DNA of 64,000 nt from Spirochaeta sp. (lineage in GTDB: Bacteria; Spirochaetota; Spirochaetia; DSM-27196; Alkalispirochaetaceae). The notes under the pieces are model-generated. The model was not told where the DNA came from, searched no databases, and was given only the letters and a program-made list of their open reading frames with translations. Position numbers and translations under genes: made by a program. Positions within the stretch are counted from its first letter, which is position 1; the number at the start of each line of letters is the position of its first letter. The DNA is taken from positions 1-64,000 of the forward strand of contig SLRR01000001.1 in NCBI GenBank assembly GCA_007130865.1, read 5' to 3'. This document shows positions 17,221 through 24,979 of this stretch, piece by piece.

Positions 17221-20200
17221 TTACAGCAGCTGTGCCAACCGTTCCCGGATGAACTCGGACTTCTCTCTCAACCCGACCCGGCCCGTTTCCATAACCAGCA
17301 CGTTTGGGCGCTTGGGATCGAGCGCGACCGATCCGCCGGAGTTCCTTATGAGTGCCAGGACGCGGTCCACCGAGACCGACGCTACCCGACCAAACTCCAC
17401 CTCCAGCCGCCCGCGACGCTCCTTTATTGCCGCCAGGTGCAACCGCTTGGCGAGCACCCGGATCTCCGCGAGTGCTAAAAGGCTCTGCACCTCCTCCGGC
17501 ATCGGTCCGAACCTGTCCTCGATCTCGCCGAGAAGGGCTTCCAGCTGCGTCTCTTCCGACACGGAGGCGATCTTCTTATAGACTTCCATCTTCTCCATGG
17601 GTTCCTCGATATACTGGTCCGGAATAAAACCGGTGTACTCCAGCTCGAGGTAAACCTCTTCTTCACCGGCGGTACCATCGGACTCAACCTCCCGAATCGC
17701 CTCATCCAGCAGCTGCAGGTAGAGATCAAACCCGACCGAGCCGATATCTCCGCTCTGCTGACTTCCGAGGAGGTTTCCCGCACCTCGGACTTCCAGATCC
17801 TTCAGGGCGATCTTGAACCCGCTTCCCAGTTCAGTAAAGTCATTGATGATCTCCAGGCGTTTCATCGCCAGATCGCTCAGGGCACGCTGTTCCGGGTAGA
17901 AGAGGTACGCCCAGGCTATCCGGTCGCTGCGCCCCACCCGGCCCCTGAGCTGGTACAGCTGAGAGATGCCGTACATATCGGCCCGGTCGATAATTATCGT
18001 GTTTACGTTGGGGATATCGATCCCGTTCTCGATGATCGTCGTAGCCACGAGAACGTGGAACGAACCATGCACAAAACGGTGCATGATATCCTCCAGATGA
18101 GACGCGCTCATCTGACCGTGGGCGGATTCCACCAGAACTTCCGGCACGAGCTGTTCGATGAACCGCTGCACGTTTTCGAGCGTTTCCACGCGGTTGTGCA
18201 AGAAAAAGACCTGCCCGTCCCGGGCTACTTCCCGTCGGATCGCATCCGCCACGGTTTGCTCGTTGAACTCGGCGATCACCGTTTCCACGGGGTGCCGGTT
18301 GTGCGGAGGGGTCCGCAACAACGACATATCCCGGATTTTCAGGAGCGACATGTGCAGCGTCCGGGGGATCGGTGTCGCCGTGAGGGTGATACTGTCGATA
18401 TTGTTCTTCAACTCCTTCAACCGCTCTTTGTCCTTCACCCCGAACCGTTGTTCCTCGTCGACAATCAGCAGACCCAGATCACGGAAATGTACGTTCTTCT
18501 GGAGAATGCTGTGCGTCCCCACAACCGCGTCGATTTCTCCCGCCGCAAGACCGTTCAGCACCGCTTTCTTTTCGCGGTTCTTCACAAACCGGGAGAGCAT
18601 CGCCAGTTTCACGGGAAAACGCTCAAACCGCTCCTGCATGCGCTCGTAGTGTTGTTCTGCGAGGATCGTGGTGGGAGCGAGAAACGCGACCTGCTTTCCG
18701 CTGGCTACCGCTTTGAACGCTGCTCGCAGGGCGAGTTCCGTTTTTCCGTACCCAACGTCACCGCAGACGAGTCGGTCCATGGGTTCGGGCTTCTCCATGC
18801 CATCCTTGATTTCCTGCATGCACCGGAGCTGGTCCACCGTTTCCTCGTAGGGAAAGGCCGACTCAAAGTCGAGCTGCCACTCCGTGTCGGGAGGGAACGC
18901 GTATCCCCGCGCTTTTTTCCGCCGTGAGTAGAGCGTAATCAATCGTTCCGCCAGGTCCTCCACGTTCCGGCGTACCGTGTCCTTGCGCTTTTCCCAGCTC
19001 TTGCCGCCGATCTTGTCCAGACGTGGCGCGGTACCGCCGGAGCCGATATAACGCTGGATCAGGTTGACCTGTTCGATCGGCGTGAAAACCGTTTCCTCCT
19101 GGGCGTACTCCAGCTGGATATAATCGCGCTCGTTTCCGGCGGCCACCATGCGGCGTATCCCCTGAAACCGGCCGATCCCGTAGTTTACGTGGACAACAAA
19201 GTCGCCCTCGTCCAGGTCAACGAACGTCTCGATCGGCGCGGACTCCACCTTCTTGAGGCTCGCCGGCGCACGGCGACGCCGGCCGAAAATCTCGTTCTCC
19301 TGGATAACCACCAGGCGTTGTTCGGGCAGCGCAAACCCACCGGAGATATGTGCAAGGACAACGTCCGCCTGATAGTCGCGCAGCAGGAACTCGATCCGCT
19401 TCTGCTGGGCTTCAGTGTCGGTCACCACTACCACGCGGTTCCCGTTTCCGGTAAGGTTGGCCAGCTCCTCTTTCAGGTAGTCCACGTTCCCGAAGAATGA
19501 CCGCGGGGGATCGCAGTTCAGGTGGAGAGCATTCCTCGCTTCCACGTCCGCCAGGGATTCGAGGTAGAGCGACCGTGATTCCGTCTGCTCCAGGAGACGA
19601 TCGATATCGATGAAAACCCGCCCCGGTCGGGGGAGAGGTTTCCGGAAATGTTCCTCCGCAAAAACCGACTCGTATTCCCTGGAAACGCTTTCCGCCGTGG
19701 CGAGCGCGCGCTTGCGATCCACCCACACCAGGCGCGTGCTCTTGTGCATGTAGTTGATGGCGGTGTGCTCCGGCGGTTCTGCACCTCCGAGCGCGGCGGT
19801 CCAGTGAGGCGCGCACATTTCCTGTTCCGTAAGCTCCTGGAGCTTGTCCCCGGTACTTCTCAGCTCCGGCCACCGCGACGCTTCCCGGAGGAGCTCGGAC
19901 CGTTCATCGGCAGTCCAGGGGCTCTCCCTCATCGGGTACAACCGGACCGAACGGAGCGTTTCGATCGATGTCTGCGCGTCCTCGTCAAAGAGACGGATCG
20001 CGGAGATCTCATCAAAGTCGAAAACGGTACGGATCGGATGGTCCCATCCCGGGAGGAATACGTCCAGCACCTCTCCACGCAGCGCAAACTCACCGGGCAC
20101 GGTCACCTTGGGCACTCGCCAGTAACCCATCGCGGACAACTGCTCTCCCACGCGAACCGGGTCGATACTCTGTCCCGTCTCAAGCGTTACGACACGACCG

Positions 20201-20631
20201 AGCACCAGTTCCGGAGACGCGACGCCCAGTACCAGCGCACGCAGCGATGTCACAAATACCGTGCGAGCACCCCGGTGAAGCTCCACCAGGGCCCGCATCC
20301 TTTCGCCCCAGGCGGGAGAACGAAGCGAGGGCGCACCGTACGCTGTGGTTCCCCAGGAGGGAAACGTGATAGAATCAACACCGAAGAGTTCCAGATCGCT
20401 TCGCAGGGACGGAATCTCGTTCTCGTTGGGAACGACCACCAGCATAGGGCCCTGGAGACCACCAAAAAAGTGCGTTAGAAGGTAACCGATGAACGAAGAT
20501 TTTGGACCGAGCAGCGATACGGGAAGATCCAGGGTTCGCATCCGCCGGGTGATCTCCCGCAGCGTCGGGTGTCCGCCGAGTCGAGACGTTAATTGCTCCT
20601 TCAGTAAGGTTTTGTCCATATCTGTCGACAT
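17221..20631 (-). CDS. mfd: Transcription-repair coupling factor Mfd
   Basis: 1136 residues. Mfd is an ATP-driven translocase that removes RNA polymerase stalled at lesions and recruits UvrA. The N-terminal UvrB-like module is followed by the RNA-polymerase interaction domain (DFVVHVNYGIGRFQGI near 475-490), then an SF2 motor with Walker A CGDVGYGKTELALRAAFKA (about 620), LAPTTILAEQHYERM, DEEQRFGVKDKERLK (about 724), TLTATPIPRTLHMSL and QLRGRVGRSDRIAWAYLFYP, then the C-terminal TRCF domain. All motor motifs look intact. Its start codon is only 15 bases from that of a divergent gene at 20647, so both promoters must lie in coding sequence or overlap closely. It leads a minus-strand cluster with trmB. 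Confidence 0.96.
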   Translation of the reverse strand: MSTDMDKTLLKEQLTSRLGGHPTLREITRRMRTLDLPVSLLGPKSSFIGYLLTHFFGGLQGPMLVVVPNENEIPSLRSDLELFGVDSITFPSWGTTAYGAPSLRSPAWGERMRALVELHRGARTVFVTSLRALVLGVASPELVLGRVVTLETGQSIDPVRVGEQLSAMGYWRVPKVTVPGEFALRGEVLDVFLPGWDHPIRTVFDFDEISAIRLFDEDAQTSIETLRSVRLYPMRESPWTADERSELLREASRWPELRSTGDKLQELTEQEMCAPHWTAALGGAEPPEHTAINYMHKSTRLVWVDRKRALATAESVSREYESVFAEEHFRKPLPRPGRVFIDIDRLLEQTESRSLYLESLADVEARNALHLNCDPPRSFFGNVDYLKEELANLTGNGNRVVVVTDTEAQQKRIEFLLRDYQADVVLAHISGGFALPEQRLVVIQENEIFGRRRRAPASLKKVESAPIETFVDLDEGDFVVHVNYGIGRFQGIRRMVAAGNERDYIQLEYAQEETVFTPIEQVNLIQRYIGSGGTAPRLDKIGGKSWEKRKDTVRRNVEDLAERLITLYSRRKKARGYAFPPDTEWQLDFESAFPYEETVDQLRCMQEIKDGMEKPEPMDRLVCGDVGYGKTELALRAAFKAVASGKQVAFLAPTTILAEQHYERMQERFERFPVKLAMLSRFVKNREKKAVLNGLAAGEIDAVVGTHSILQKNVHFRDLGLLIVDEEQRFGVKDKERLKELKNNIDSITLTATPIPRTLHMSLLKIRDMSLLRTPPHNRHPVETVIAEFNEQTVADAIRREVARDGQVFFLHNRVETLENVQRFIEQLVPEVLVESAHGQMSASHLEDIMHRFVHGSFHVLVATTIIENGIDIPNVNTIIIDRADMYGISQLYQLRGRVGRSDRIAWAYLFYPEQRALSDLAMKRLEIINDFTELGSGFKIALKDLEVRGAGNLLGSQQSGDIGSVGFDLYLQLLDEAIREVESDGTAGEEEVYLELEYTGFIPDQYIEEPMEKMEVYKKIASVSEETQLEALLGEIEDRFGPMPEEVQSLLALAEIRVLAKRLHLAAIKERRGRLEVEFGRVASVSVDRVLALIRNSGGSVALDPKRPNVLVMETGRVGLREKSEFIRERLAQLL

Positions 20632-20646
20632 TATGATAGAGGTCCT

Positions 20647-21606
20647 ATGCTGCAGAAACGCCTGTATTTTGGTCTGACATGTACGCTACTATTACTGGCC
20701 TTCCCGTTCCGGATCGAGGGCCTGTCTGTGTCGATTCGTTTATACAACGAACAGGTCTACTTCCCGGACAGTACGGTGGAGCTCTTCGTAACCGTGGAAA
20801 ACGAATCGCCGGAGAGCGCGCAATTCCGGATCGCCGACAACCGTGTATTCAACCTCGAGTTCGACGTGTCCGACAATACCAACCGTCGTCTGGAGAGCTC
20901 GCGGAAATTTATCACAGGCCGCTCGACTAATCAAGTTTACTATCGTACCGTTACCCTGGAACCGGGCGAACGGTTCAGCTTCACCGAGAATCTGACCGAC
21001 TACGTGGAAATCGCCGATCCGGCGGTCTATAACGTGCAGGCGGTGTTTTATCCGGAACTTTACCGCGGTAATCACCGTCGAACGATCCGGTCCAACCCGA
21101 TTACCCTCTCGATCCGTCCCGGAAGAACGCCGGAAACGCGTATCGAGACTCGTTTTACCGCCGTGGCGGAACGAGCCTTGCAACGGGAACAGAAAAGCCC
21201 CGACGAGGTCGTGGAGTATCTACTCGAAGCGCGCCGACAGGGGAACTGGGACCGCTTCTTTCTCTATCTCAACCTGGAGAAAGTGTTTCGTCAGGCCCCG
21301 GAGCGGGATCGCCGCTTCCGCCGTCTCGGCGAGGAGGAGCAACTTCAGGAATTGCGGGAATTCCGGACGCAACTGATCGAACAGCCACCCACAGGCGACG
21401 CCGAACTCGTGGTCGTTCCCGATCATTACCAAATTCTTCAGACGCGGTACTCCCCGATAGAGGGAGAGGTTACCGCGCTGTTGAGCTTCGACTACGACCG
21501 ATACCGCGAACGCAAACGATATACCTTTGACCTGGAACGGCGGAACGGTTTCTGGGAGATCATCGGGTACCAGGTGGTTAACCTTCCCAACGAGGCGCTT
21601 CGCTGA
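20647..21606 (+). CDS. Secreted/periplasmic protein of unknown function
   Basis: 319 residues with a clear signal peptide (RLYFGLTCTLLLLAFPF, cleavage likely near Gly25). The mature N-terminal half (about 28-165) looks like an all-beta, Ig-like domain: VSIRLYNEQVYFPDSTVELF and TLEPGERFSFTENLTDYV resemble an intracellular-proteinase-inhibitor or BsuPI-like fold, though I cannot confirm this. The C-terminal half is Arg/Glu-rich and ends in an alpha+beta segment with RKRYTFDLERRNGFWEIIGYQV, like an NTF2/DUF4878-type end. The stop codon overlaps the next gene's ATG by one base (TGATG), so it is coupled to the PilZ protein. A TATGAT box at 20632-20637 may be its -10 element. Confidence 0.8.
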   Translation: MLQKRLYFGLTCTLLLLAFPFRIEGLSVSIRLYNEQVYFPDSTVELFVTVENESPESAQFRIADNRVFNLEFDVSDNTNRRLESSRKFITGRSTNQVYYRTVTLEPGERFSFTENLTDYVEIADPAVYNVQAVFYPELYRGNHRRTIRSNPITLSIRPGRTPETRIETRFTAVAERALQREQKSPDEVVEYLLEARRQGNWDRFFLYLNLEKVFRQAPERDRRFRRLGEEEQLQELREFRTQLIEQPPTGDAELVVVPDHYQILQTRYSPIEGEVTALLSFDYDRYRERKRYTFDLERRNGFWEIIGYQVVNLPNEALR

Positions 21607-22349
21607 TGAAGGTAATGCTCGTAAGCGATTCCGCCCAGTTAAAACCGATTATCCAGGAGTCGTTTGCGCATCACAGCGCCGACGTAATTCACTACGACAA
21701 TCCGATCAAGGCGATGGACAACCTCGAGGAGATCGAGCCGGATGTGGTCCTCTTTGGAGCCACCGACTTTCCACGCCATTGGAAACCTTTTGTCGCGTAT
21801 CTGCGTAACACTTTTACCCGTCGGGAAACGGTGTTTGTCCTGCTTATCAGCGAAAGTTTCGATACAACCGAGGCGGAAAAAGCGGAGCACCTGCAGGTAA
21901 ACGCGGTCATTACGGATGCCGGAAACGACAGCCAGACGATTCAGCGAATCCGTGGTATCGCTACCCGTTATTACCAGAAACTCGATATCCGAAGCGCTGC
22001 CCGTTACATTCCGTCCAGCTCCGACGAGATCAGGTTTCTGTTCACCAATCCGTACACGTTCCGAATCGTCCCGGGGGACGTGATCGATATCTCCAGCGGT
22101 GGTCTGCAGTTTAAACCGGAAAGGTCCACGGAGACGGAAAACCTGGACAGCTACGGAATCATTACGGCCGCGGCGTTGCGCGTGGGAGAATCGGTGCTGC
22201 CGGTCAAACTCAAGACAGTGCGTGTTACCGATTCGATCGCGTTTGAGTTTCTCGATCTCTCCCTGGACTCGGAGCAGACGATCGGCAACTACCTGAGCGA
22301 ACTCATCGCCCGCGACCGGGAAGTTCCACGGAAACCTGCCGGAGTCTGA
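21606..22349 (+). CDS. Pseudo-receiver plus PilZ (c-di-GMP-binding) protein
   Basis: 247 residues. Residues 1-120 have the layout of a response-regulator receiver (MKVMLVSDS, EPDVVLFG, VFVLLISES), but the phosphoacceptor position after DVVLF is Gly51 and the acidic pair is missing, so it should not be phosphorylated. Residues 125-240 are a PilZ domain: RSAAR at 129-133 fits the RxxxR arginine motif and DISSGG at 161-166 fits (D/N)xSxxG, so cyclic di-GMP binding is expected. PilZ proteins control motility and envelope functions in spirochaetes. Translation is coupled to the preceding secreted protein. The target is unknown. Confidence 0.85.
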   Translation: MKVMLVSDSAQLKPIIQESFAHHSADVIHYDNPIKAMDNLEEIEPDVVLFGATDFPRHWKPFVAYLRNTFTRRETVFVLLISESFDTTEAEKAEHLQVNAVITDAGNDSQTIQRIRGIATRYYQKLDIRSAARYIPSSSDEIRFLFTNPYTFRIVPGDVIDISSGGLQFKPERSTETENLDSYGIITAAALRVGESVLPVKLKTVRVTDSIAFEFLDLSLDSEQTIGNYLSELIARDREVPRKPAGV

Positions 22350-22380
22350 TTGTCCGCCCGCGGCGGAACTTGTCCGCCGA

Positions 22381-22442
22381 TAGAAAGCACTCATCCCGTA
22401 GAGGACTTTCACCTCCAAGCGGGTGTGCCCTGCCGGGCACAC
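22381..22442 (-). other. Possible 5' relic of a group II intron
   Basis: Read on the minus strand from 22442, the sequence starts GTGTGCCCGGCAGGGCACAC and continues with GGAGGTGAAAGTCCTCTACG, the pattern I remember for the 5' end and first stems of bacterial group II introns (GUGYGCCC start, then a GUGAAAGUCC loop). It begins a few bases after the T-tract of the tRNA-Asn terminator in the same orientation, a typical landing site for terminator-targeting introns. No reverse transcriptase or domain V follows: within about 90 bases the 3' end of the PilZ gene is reached. An alternative is an unrelated hairpin (22422-22443). Confidence 0.4.
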
Positions 22443-22445
22443 CAT

Positions 22446-22476
22446 CAAAAAGGCGGTGCCGCAATGCAGCACCGCC
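22446..22476 (-). terminator. Terminator of tRNA-Asn
   Basis: On the minus strand GGCGGTGC (22476-22469) pairs with GCACCGCC (22459-22452) and is followed by TTTTTGATG. It lies ten bases past the tRNA 3' end. Confidence 0.8.
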
Positions 22477-22485
22477 CGTTATAAA

Positions 22486-22558
22486 CTCCCCCGGTTGGAC
22501 TCGAACCAACGACCTAGTGATTAACAGTCACCCGCTCTACCGGCTGAGCTACAGGGGA
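22486..22558 (-). tRNA. tRNA-Asn (anticodon GUU)
   Basis: A 73-base cloverleaf on the minus strand. Acceptor TCCCCTG/CGGGGGA with discriminator G; D-arm GCTC...GAGC; anticodon stem GGTGA/TCACT with loop CTGTTAA (anticodon GUU); T-arm GTTGG TTCGAGT CCAAC. CCA is not encoded. Confidence 0.96.
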
Positions 22559-22576
22559 ATGTTGAATGACGTGCAA

Positions 22577-22605
22577 ACTATACCGATTCGGTACGGTTGT
22601 GTCAA
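22577..22605 (-). promoter_or_regulatory. Promoter of tRNA-Asn
   Basis: On the minus strand a perfect TTGACA (22605-22600) is followed after 17 bases by TATAGT (22582-22577), 18 bases before the tRNA 5' end. Confidence 0.8.
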
Positions 22606-22625
22606 CCGGCTCCGTCGGAGGACAG

Positions 22626-22670
22626 GTATTCGCAAAGTGAAGGGACGTGGTCCCTTCACTTTGCGAATAC
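22626..22670. repeat. Perfect 21-bp inverted repeat with 3-base loop
   Basis: Arms 22626-22646 and 22650-22670 are exactly complementary around GTG. The stretch 22606-22783 has no gene and otherwise holds only a second long hairpin. It lies upstream of the tRNA-Asn promoter. No T-run follows on either strand, so it is not a classical terminator. Confidence 0.85.
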
Positions 22671-22716
22671 GCCGCGGCACAACCTAGGAAAGAAGCAAAA
22701 TCGAGACGTTTTCGGC

Positions 22717-22763
22717 GAGTTCTCAATGTGGGGTGTCGGAACGACATCCCACATTGAGAACTC
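22717..22763. repeat. 22-bp inverted repeat with 3-base loop
   Basis: Arms 22717-22738 and 22742-22763 pair at 21 of 22 positions, the exception being a G-T wobble on one strand, around GAA. It lies 20 bases past the stop codon of the minus-strand gene that follows and could protect or end that mRNA. Confidence 0.85.
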
Positions 22764-22783
22764 CTGGTCGGAGGAAACGATTG

Positions 22784-23122
22784 TTACCGGCCCTTACCGG
22801 GCTCAACTTCAAAGGGAATCATCTCGATTCCGTGGCTTCCGGCGCGTACGTGTACTTCCAGAATATGAATCGTATCGCCCTCCTCCGTGACCAGCTGCTC
22901 GTAATCCCTCGTACGCACCACATCCCGAATTCTGAACTCGTAAAAGTGAGAGGGGTTCTCCACAGGCGAGGTTATCAGGAGAAACTTGGAATCGTCGTAA
23001 GGGTGTTTACGGACCGATCCGTGATAGGTTACGACCGCACCGGAATAAACGTCTTCTTCGGAATAACGAACAATGCTGTGAAGTTCTGAAGTTGTCAGAT
23101 ATGCACGCGTTACCATGGTCAT
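22784..23122 (-). CDS. Small conserved-type protein of unknown function
   Basis: 112 residues from the ATG at 23120-23122; a GTG four codons earlier is possible. No signal peptide or membrane segment. The sequence (TTSELHSIVRYSEEDVYSGAV, SPVENPSHFYEFRIRDVV, GDTIHILEVHVRAGSHGIEM) suggests a compact beta-rich cytosolic domain, but I do not recognise the family. TACAAT abuts the start and may be a -10 box. It is on the same strand as mscS, whose 3' end lies about 40 bases upstream in transcription order. A long hairpin follows its stop. Confidence 0.65.
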   Translation of the reverse strand: MTMVTRAYLTTSELHSIVRYSEEDVYSGAVVTYHGSVRKHPYDDSKFLLITSPVENPSHFYEFRIRDVVRTRDYEQLVTEEGDTIHILEVHVRAGSHGIEMIPFEVEPGKGR

Positions 23123-23164
23123 ATTGTACGGCACAATAGGAACGATGGAAAGAGTTGTTTTCTT

Positions 23165-23998
23165 TCAGAACGCTCTGACCGGGGTCTCGGAGTCTCCGTG
23201 CTCGACCCGGACCACCGTAGTCTGAATCCGGAGCCGCCGGCGGGAGAACACGTTCTGTATCGCCGTGGTCACGGCATTACGTACGGGAACAAAGTTTTGG
23301 CGCTCAAACCAGACACCGAGCATTATCATCCACCCGTTTGTTGTCTGCTCGCGTACGATCACGATCGGCTCCGGTTCTTCCATCACCATCCGGCAGGACG
23401 TTCCCGCTTCGCGTAACGCCTCGATCGACTGTTCCAACGACTGGTTGACCGGAACGGTCACGAGCAGTTCCAGCCGACGTATGGGAAAACGGGTTATATT
23501 GGTCATCGTCTGTTCGATCAGATGCTGGTTCGGGATACGTAGAAGCTGGTTGTCAAAGGAACGTATCTTTATCGAGAGCAGATCAATCGAGTAGACGATC
23601 CCCGTATACTCGCCGATACGCACCACGTCTCCGATCTCGACAAACCGCTCCGAGACGAGAAAGAGGCCGCTGATTATGTTGCTCAGGCTTGTCTGGCTCG
23701 CGATACCGATCGCGATACCAACAACACCGGCCGCGCCGAGAAGTCCCGCCACGCTTACCCCGGTCGCGTTAAGAATGCTGATGAAAAGCAGCAACGTCCC
23801 GATGTAGAGAATCGTTTTCCGAAGAAGCTCGCGACTCTGATCCCTCAATCCCCGGGCGACGCTTCGCATGAGCAGACGCGTGACGATGCGGAGCAGAAAA
23901 AACCCCAGCACAAAAAGAACCAATCCGAGGAAAAAGAGCTCCCAGTCCGCGATCGACCCGAGCGAGATATTCTGAAGCGTTTCACCGATCGATTTCAT
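23165..23998 (-). CDS. MscS-family mechanosensitive channel
   Basis: 277 residues, a minimal MscS. A first membrane helix (WELFFLGLVLFVLGFFLLRIV), a second (ILYIGTLLLFISILNATGVS) and the pore-lining TM3 region AGLLGAAGVVGIAIGIASQTSLSNIISG are visible, followed by the beta domain FVEIGDVVRIGEYTGIVYSIDLLSIKIRSFDNQLLRIPN and the cytoplasmic vestibule. Such channels open under membrane tension to release solutes on osmotic downshock. The start ATG at 23998 overlaps the stop of the upstream DUF432-like gene as ATGA; a further in-frame ATG seven codons upstream would deepen the overlap. Co-translation with that protein implies a functional pair. Confidence 0.93.
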   Translation of the reverse strand: MKSIGETLQNISLGSIADWELFFLGLVLFVLGFFLLRIVTRLLMRSVARGLRDQSRELLRKTILYIGTLLLFISILNATGVSVAGLLGAAGVVGIAIGIASQTSLSNIISGLFLVSERFVEIGDVVRIGEYTGIVYSIDLLSIKIRSFDNQLLRIPNQHLIEQTMTNITRFPIRRLELLVTVPVNQSLEQSIEALREAGTSCRMVMEEPEPIVIVREQTTNGWMIMLGVWFERQNFVPVRNAVTTAIQNVFSRRRLRIQTTVVRVEHGDSETPVRAF

Positions 23999-24744
23999 GC
24001 GGTAAGATCCCTGAGCCATATAAAGCTCTTGCGAATTATGTCGTTGGAAGCAGGTTCACGGCACCCCGCAAGTTTCCGGTATCCCGCGCGAATCAGCGAT
24101 TGTCCGTCACCCCAGGTGATCTGGCTGTATTGTTCCAGGCCCTTGAAGCTCACCGTCACACTGTTGCTCGTGACCCCGGAACCGGTACCGTAGAGGTCCA
24201 GGTGGACCACTCTCAGCAACAATCGTTCAAACCAAAGCACCGATTCTGATCTGTTCCTGATGGTCAGCGGGACGGAAAACTCATCTCTGCGCGGGGAGCG
24301 ACTGTTTTCGGGGGAAAAACGCCATCCGTAGGCGACTTCGCCGGTTTCGGGTGTACCGAACCAGGTTCGTTTAATCATGTGAGAAGGAAGGTCGGCCAGG
24401 GTGTCTGTGAAGAGATCTCGTCCGCGTTTACCGGCGACGGTTACTCTCACCCAGATCGGCAGGGAGACCTCGTAATGGACGGAAGCCCCCGGGACAAGCG
24501 CGACCGGCGTGTCCGGTTTAAGGACCACCGGAAGGTCAGGTGTTGCCGGGAGCAGTCGCGGCGGGGCGAGTCCGGTCCCGGGTACCGTACGCCATCCTTC
24601 CACAAGCCCGCTGTCGCCGACGATACGACCAAAATAACCGACGCGCCAGTCCGCCTCATTCCTGGCGAAGCGGAGTTCCACTTCACCTACCGAGACGGAG
24701 CGATCCTTGCCGGGCTCCAGTTCAACGTCCCCCCAGATACTCAA
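23995..24744 (-). CDS. DUF432-like protein coupled to MscS
   Basis: 249 residues, cytosolic by appearance (no signal or membrane helix), rich in beta-strand patterns. Segments such as SLPIWVRVTVAG, LPSHMIKRTWFGTPETGEVAYGW and PLTIRNRSESVLWFERLLLRV resemble DUF432, a family of unknown function that I recall often lying beside mechanosensitive channel genes. Here the stop overlaps the mscS start by four bases, the expected arrangement for subunits or a regulator and its channel. The start ATG at 24744 follows GGGAGGT seven bases upstream. The DUF432 assignment is from memory of motifs; an uncharacterised MscS-associated protein is the safe description. Confidence 0.7.
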   Translation of the reverse strand: MSIWGDVELEPGKDRSVSVGEVELRFARNEADWRVGYFGRIVGDSGLVEGWRTVPGTGLAPPRLLPATPDLPVVLKPDTPVALVPGASVHYEVSLPIWVRVTVAGKRGRDLFTDTLADLPSHMIKRTWFGTPETGEVAYGWRFSPENSRSPRRDEFSVPLTIRNRSESVLWFERLLLRVVHLDLYGTGSGVTSNSVTVSFKGLEQYSQITWGDGQSLIRAGYRKLAGCREPASNDIIRKSFIWLRDLTA

Positions 24745-24782
24745 CGCGGGACCTCCCTGTACGCACGCCTCCTAGGCGCGTC

Positions 24783-24807
24783 AAAAAACCGACCCGGAAG
24801 GGTCGGT
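24783..24807 (-). terminator. Terminator of tRNA-Val(GAC)
   Basis: On the minus strand ACCGACCC TTCC GGGTCGGT is followed by TTTTT. It lies just past the tRNA and before the DUF432-like gene, so it should also end read-through from cheY. Confidence 0.85.
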
Positions 24808-24811
24808 CTGA

Positions 24812-24885
24812 TGGGCGGTACTGGATTTGAACCAGTGACCCCATGCATGTCAAGCATGTACTCTAACCAACTGAGCTAACCGCCC
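24812..24885 (-). tRNA. tRNA-Val (anticodon GAC)
   Basis: A 74-base cloverleaf on the minus strand. Acceptor GGGCGGT/ACCGCCC with discriminator A; anticodon stem CATGC/GCATG with loop TTGACAT (anticodon GAC); T-arm ACTGG TTCAAAT CCAGT. CCA is not encoded. With the UAC gene at 10670 this window carries two valine isoacceptors. Confidence 0.95.
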
Positions 24886-24942
24886 GAGAGCGCCGGAACC
24901 AGCGCCGTTTTCTGCTGCGCGTCTGAGCTTCCGTACGCGCGA

Positions 24943-24971
24943 ATATTACCCGGGTACCCTTCCCGTGTCAA
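24943..24971 (-). promoter_or_regulatory. Promoter of tRNA-Val(GAC)
   Basis: On the minus strand TTGACA (24971-24966) and TAATAT (24948-24943) are 17 bases apart. It sits right after the cheY stop codon, with a leader of about 50 bases to the tRNA. Confidence 0.75.
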
Positions 24972-24979
24972 CGGAGCCA

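Noticed and set aside
22422-22443. GGTGTGCCC/GGGCACACC hairpin as terminator of the PilZ gene
   Set aside because: It is not followed by a T-run on the plus strand; on the minus strand it coincides with the intron-like segment instead. Kept as an alternative reading only.
22514-22890. Short frames across the hairpins (YSQSEG, FANT peptides)
   Set aside because: They are translations of the two arms of inverted repeats and overlap tRNA-Asn or the opposite-strand gene; no start signals.
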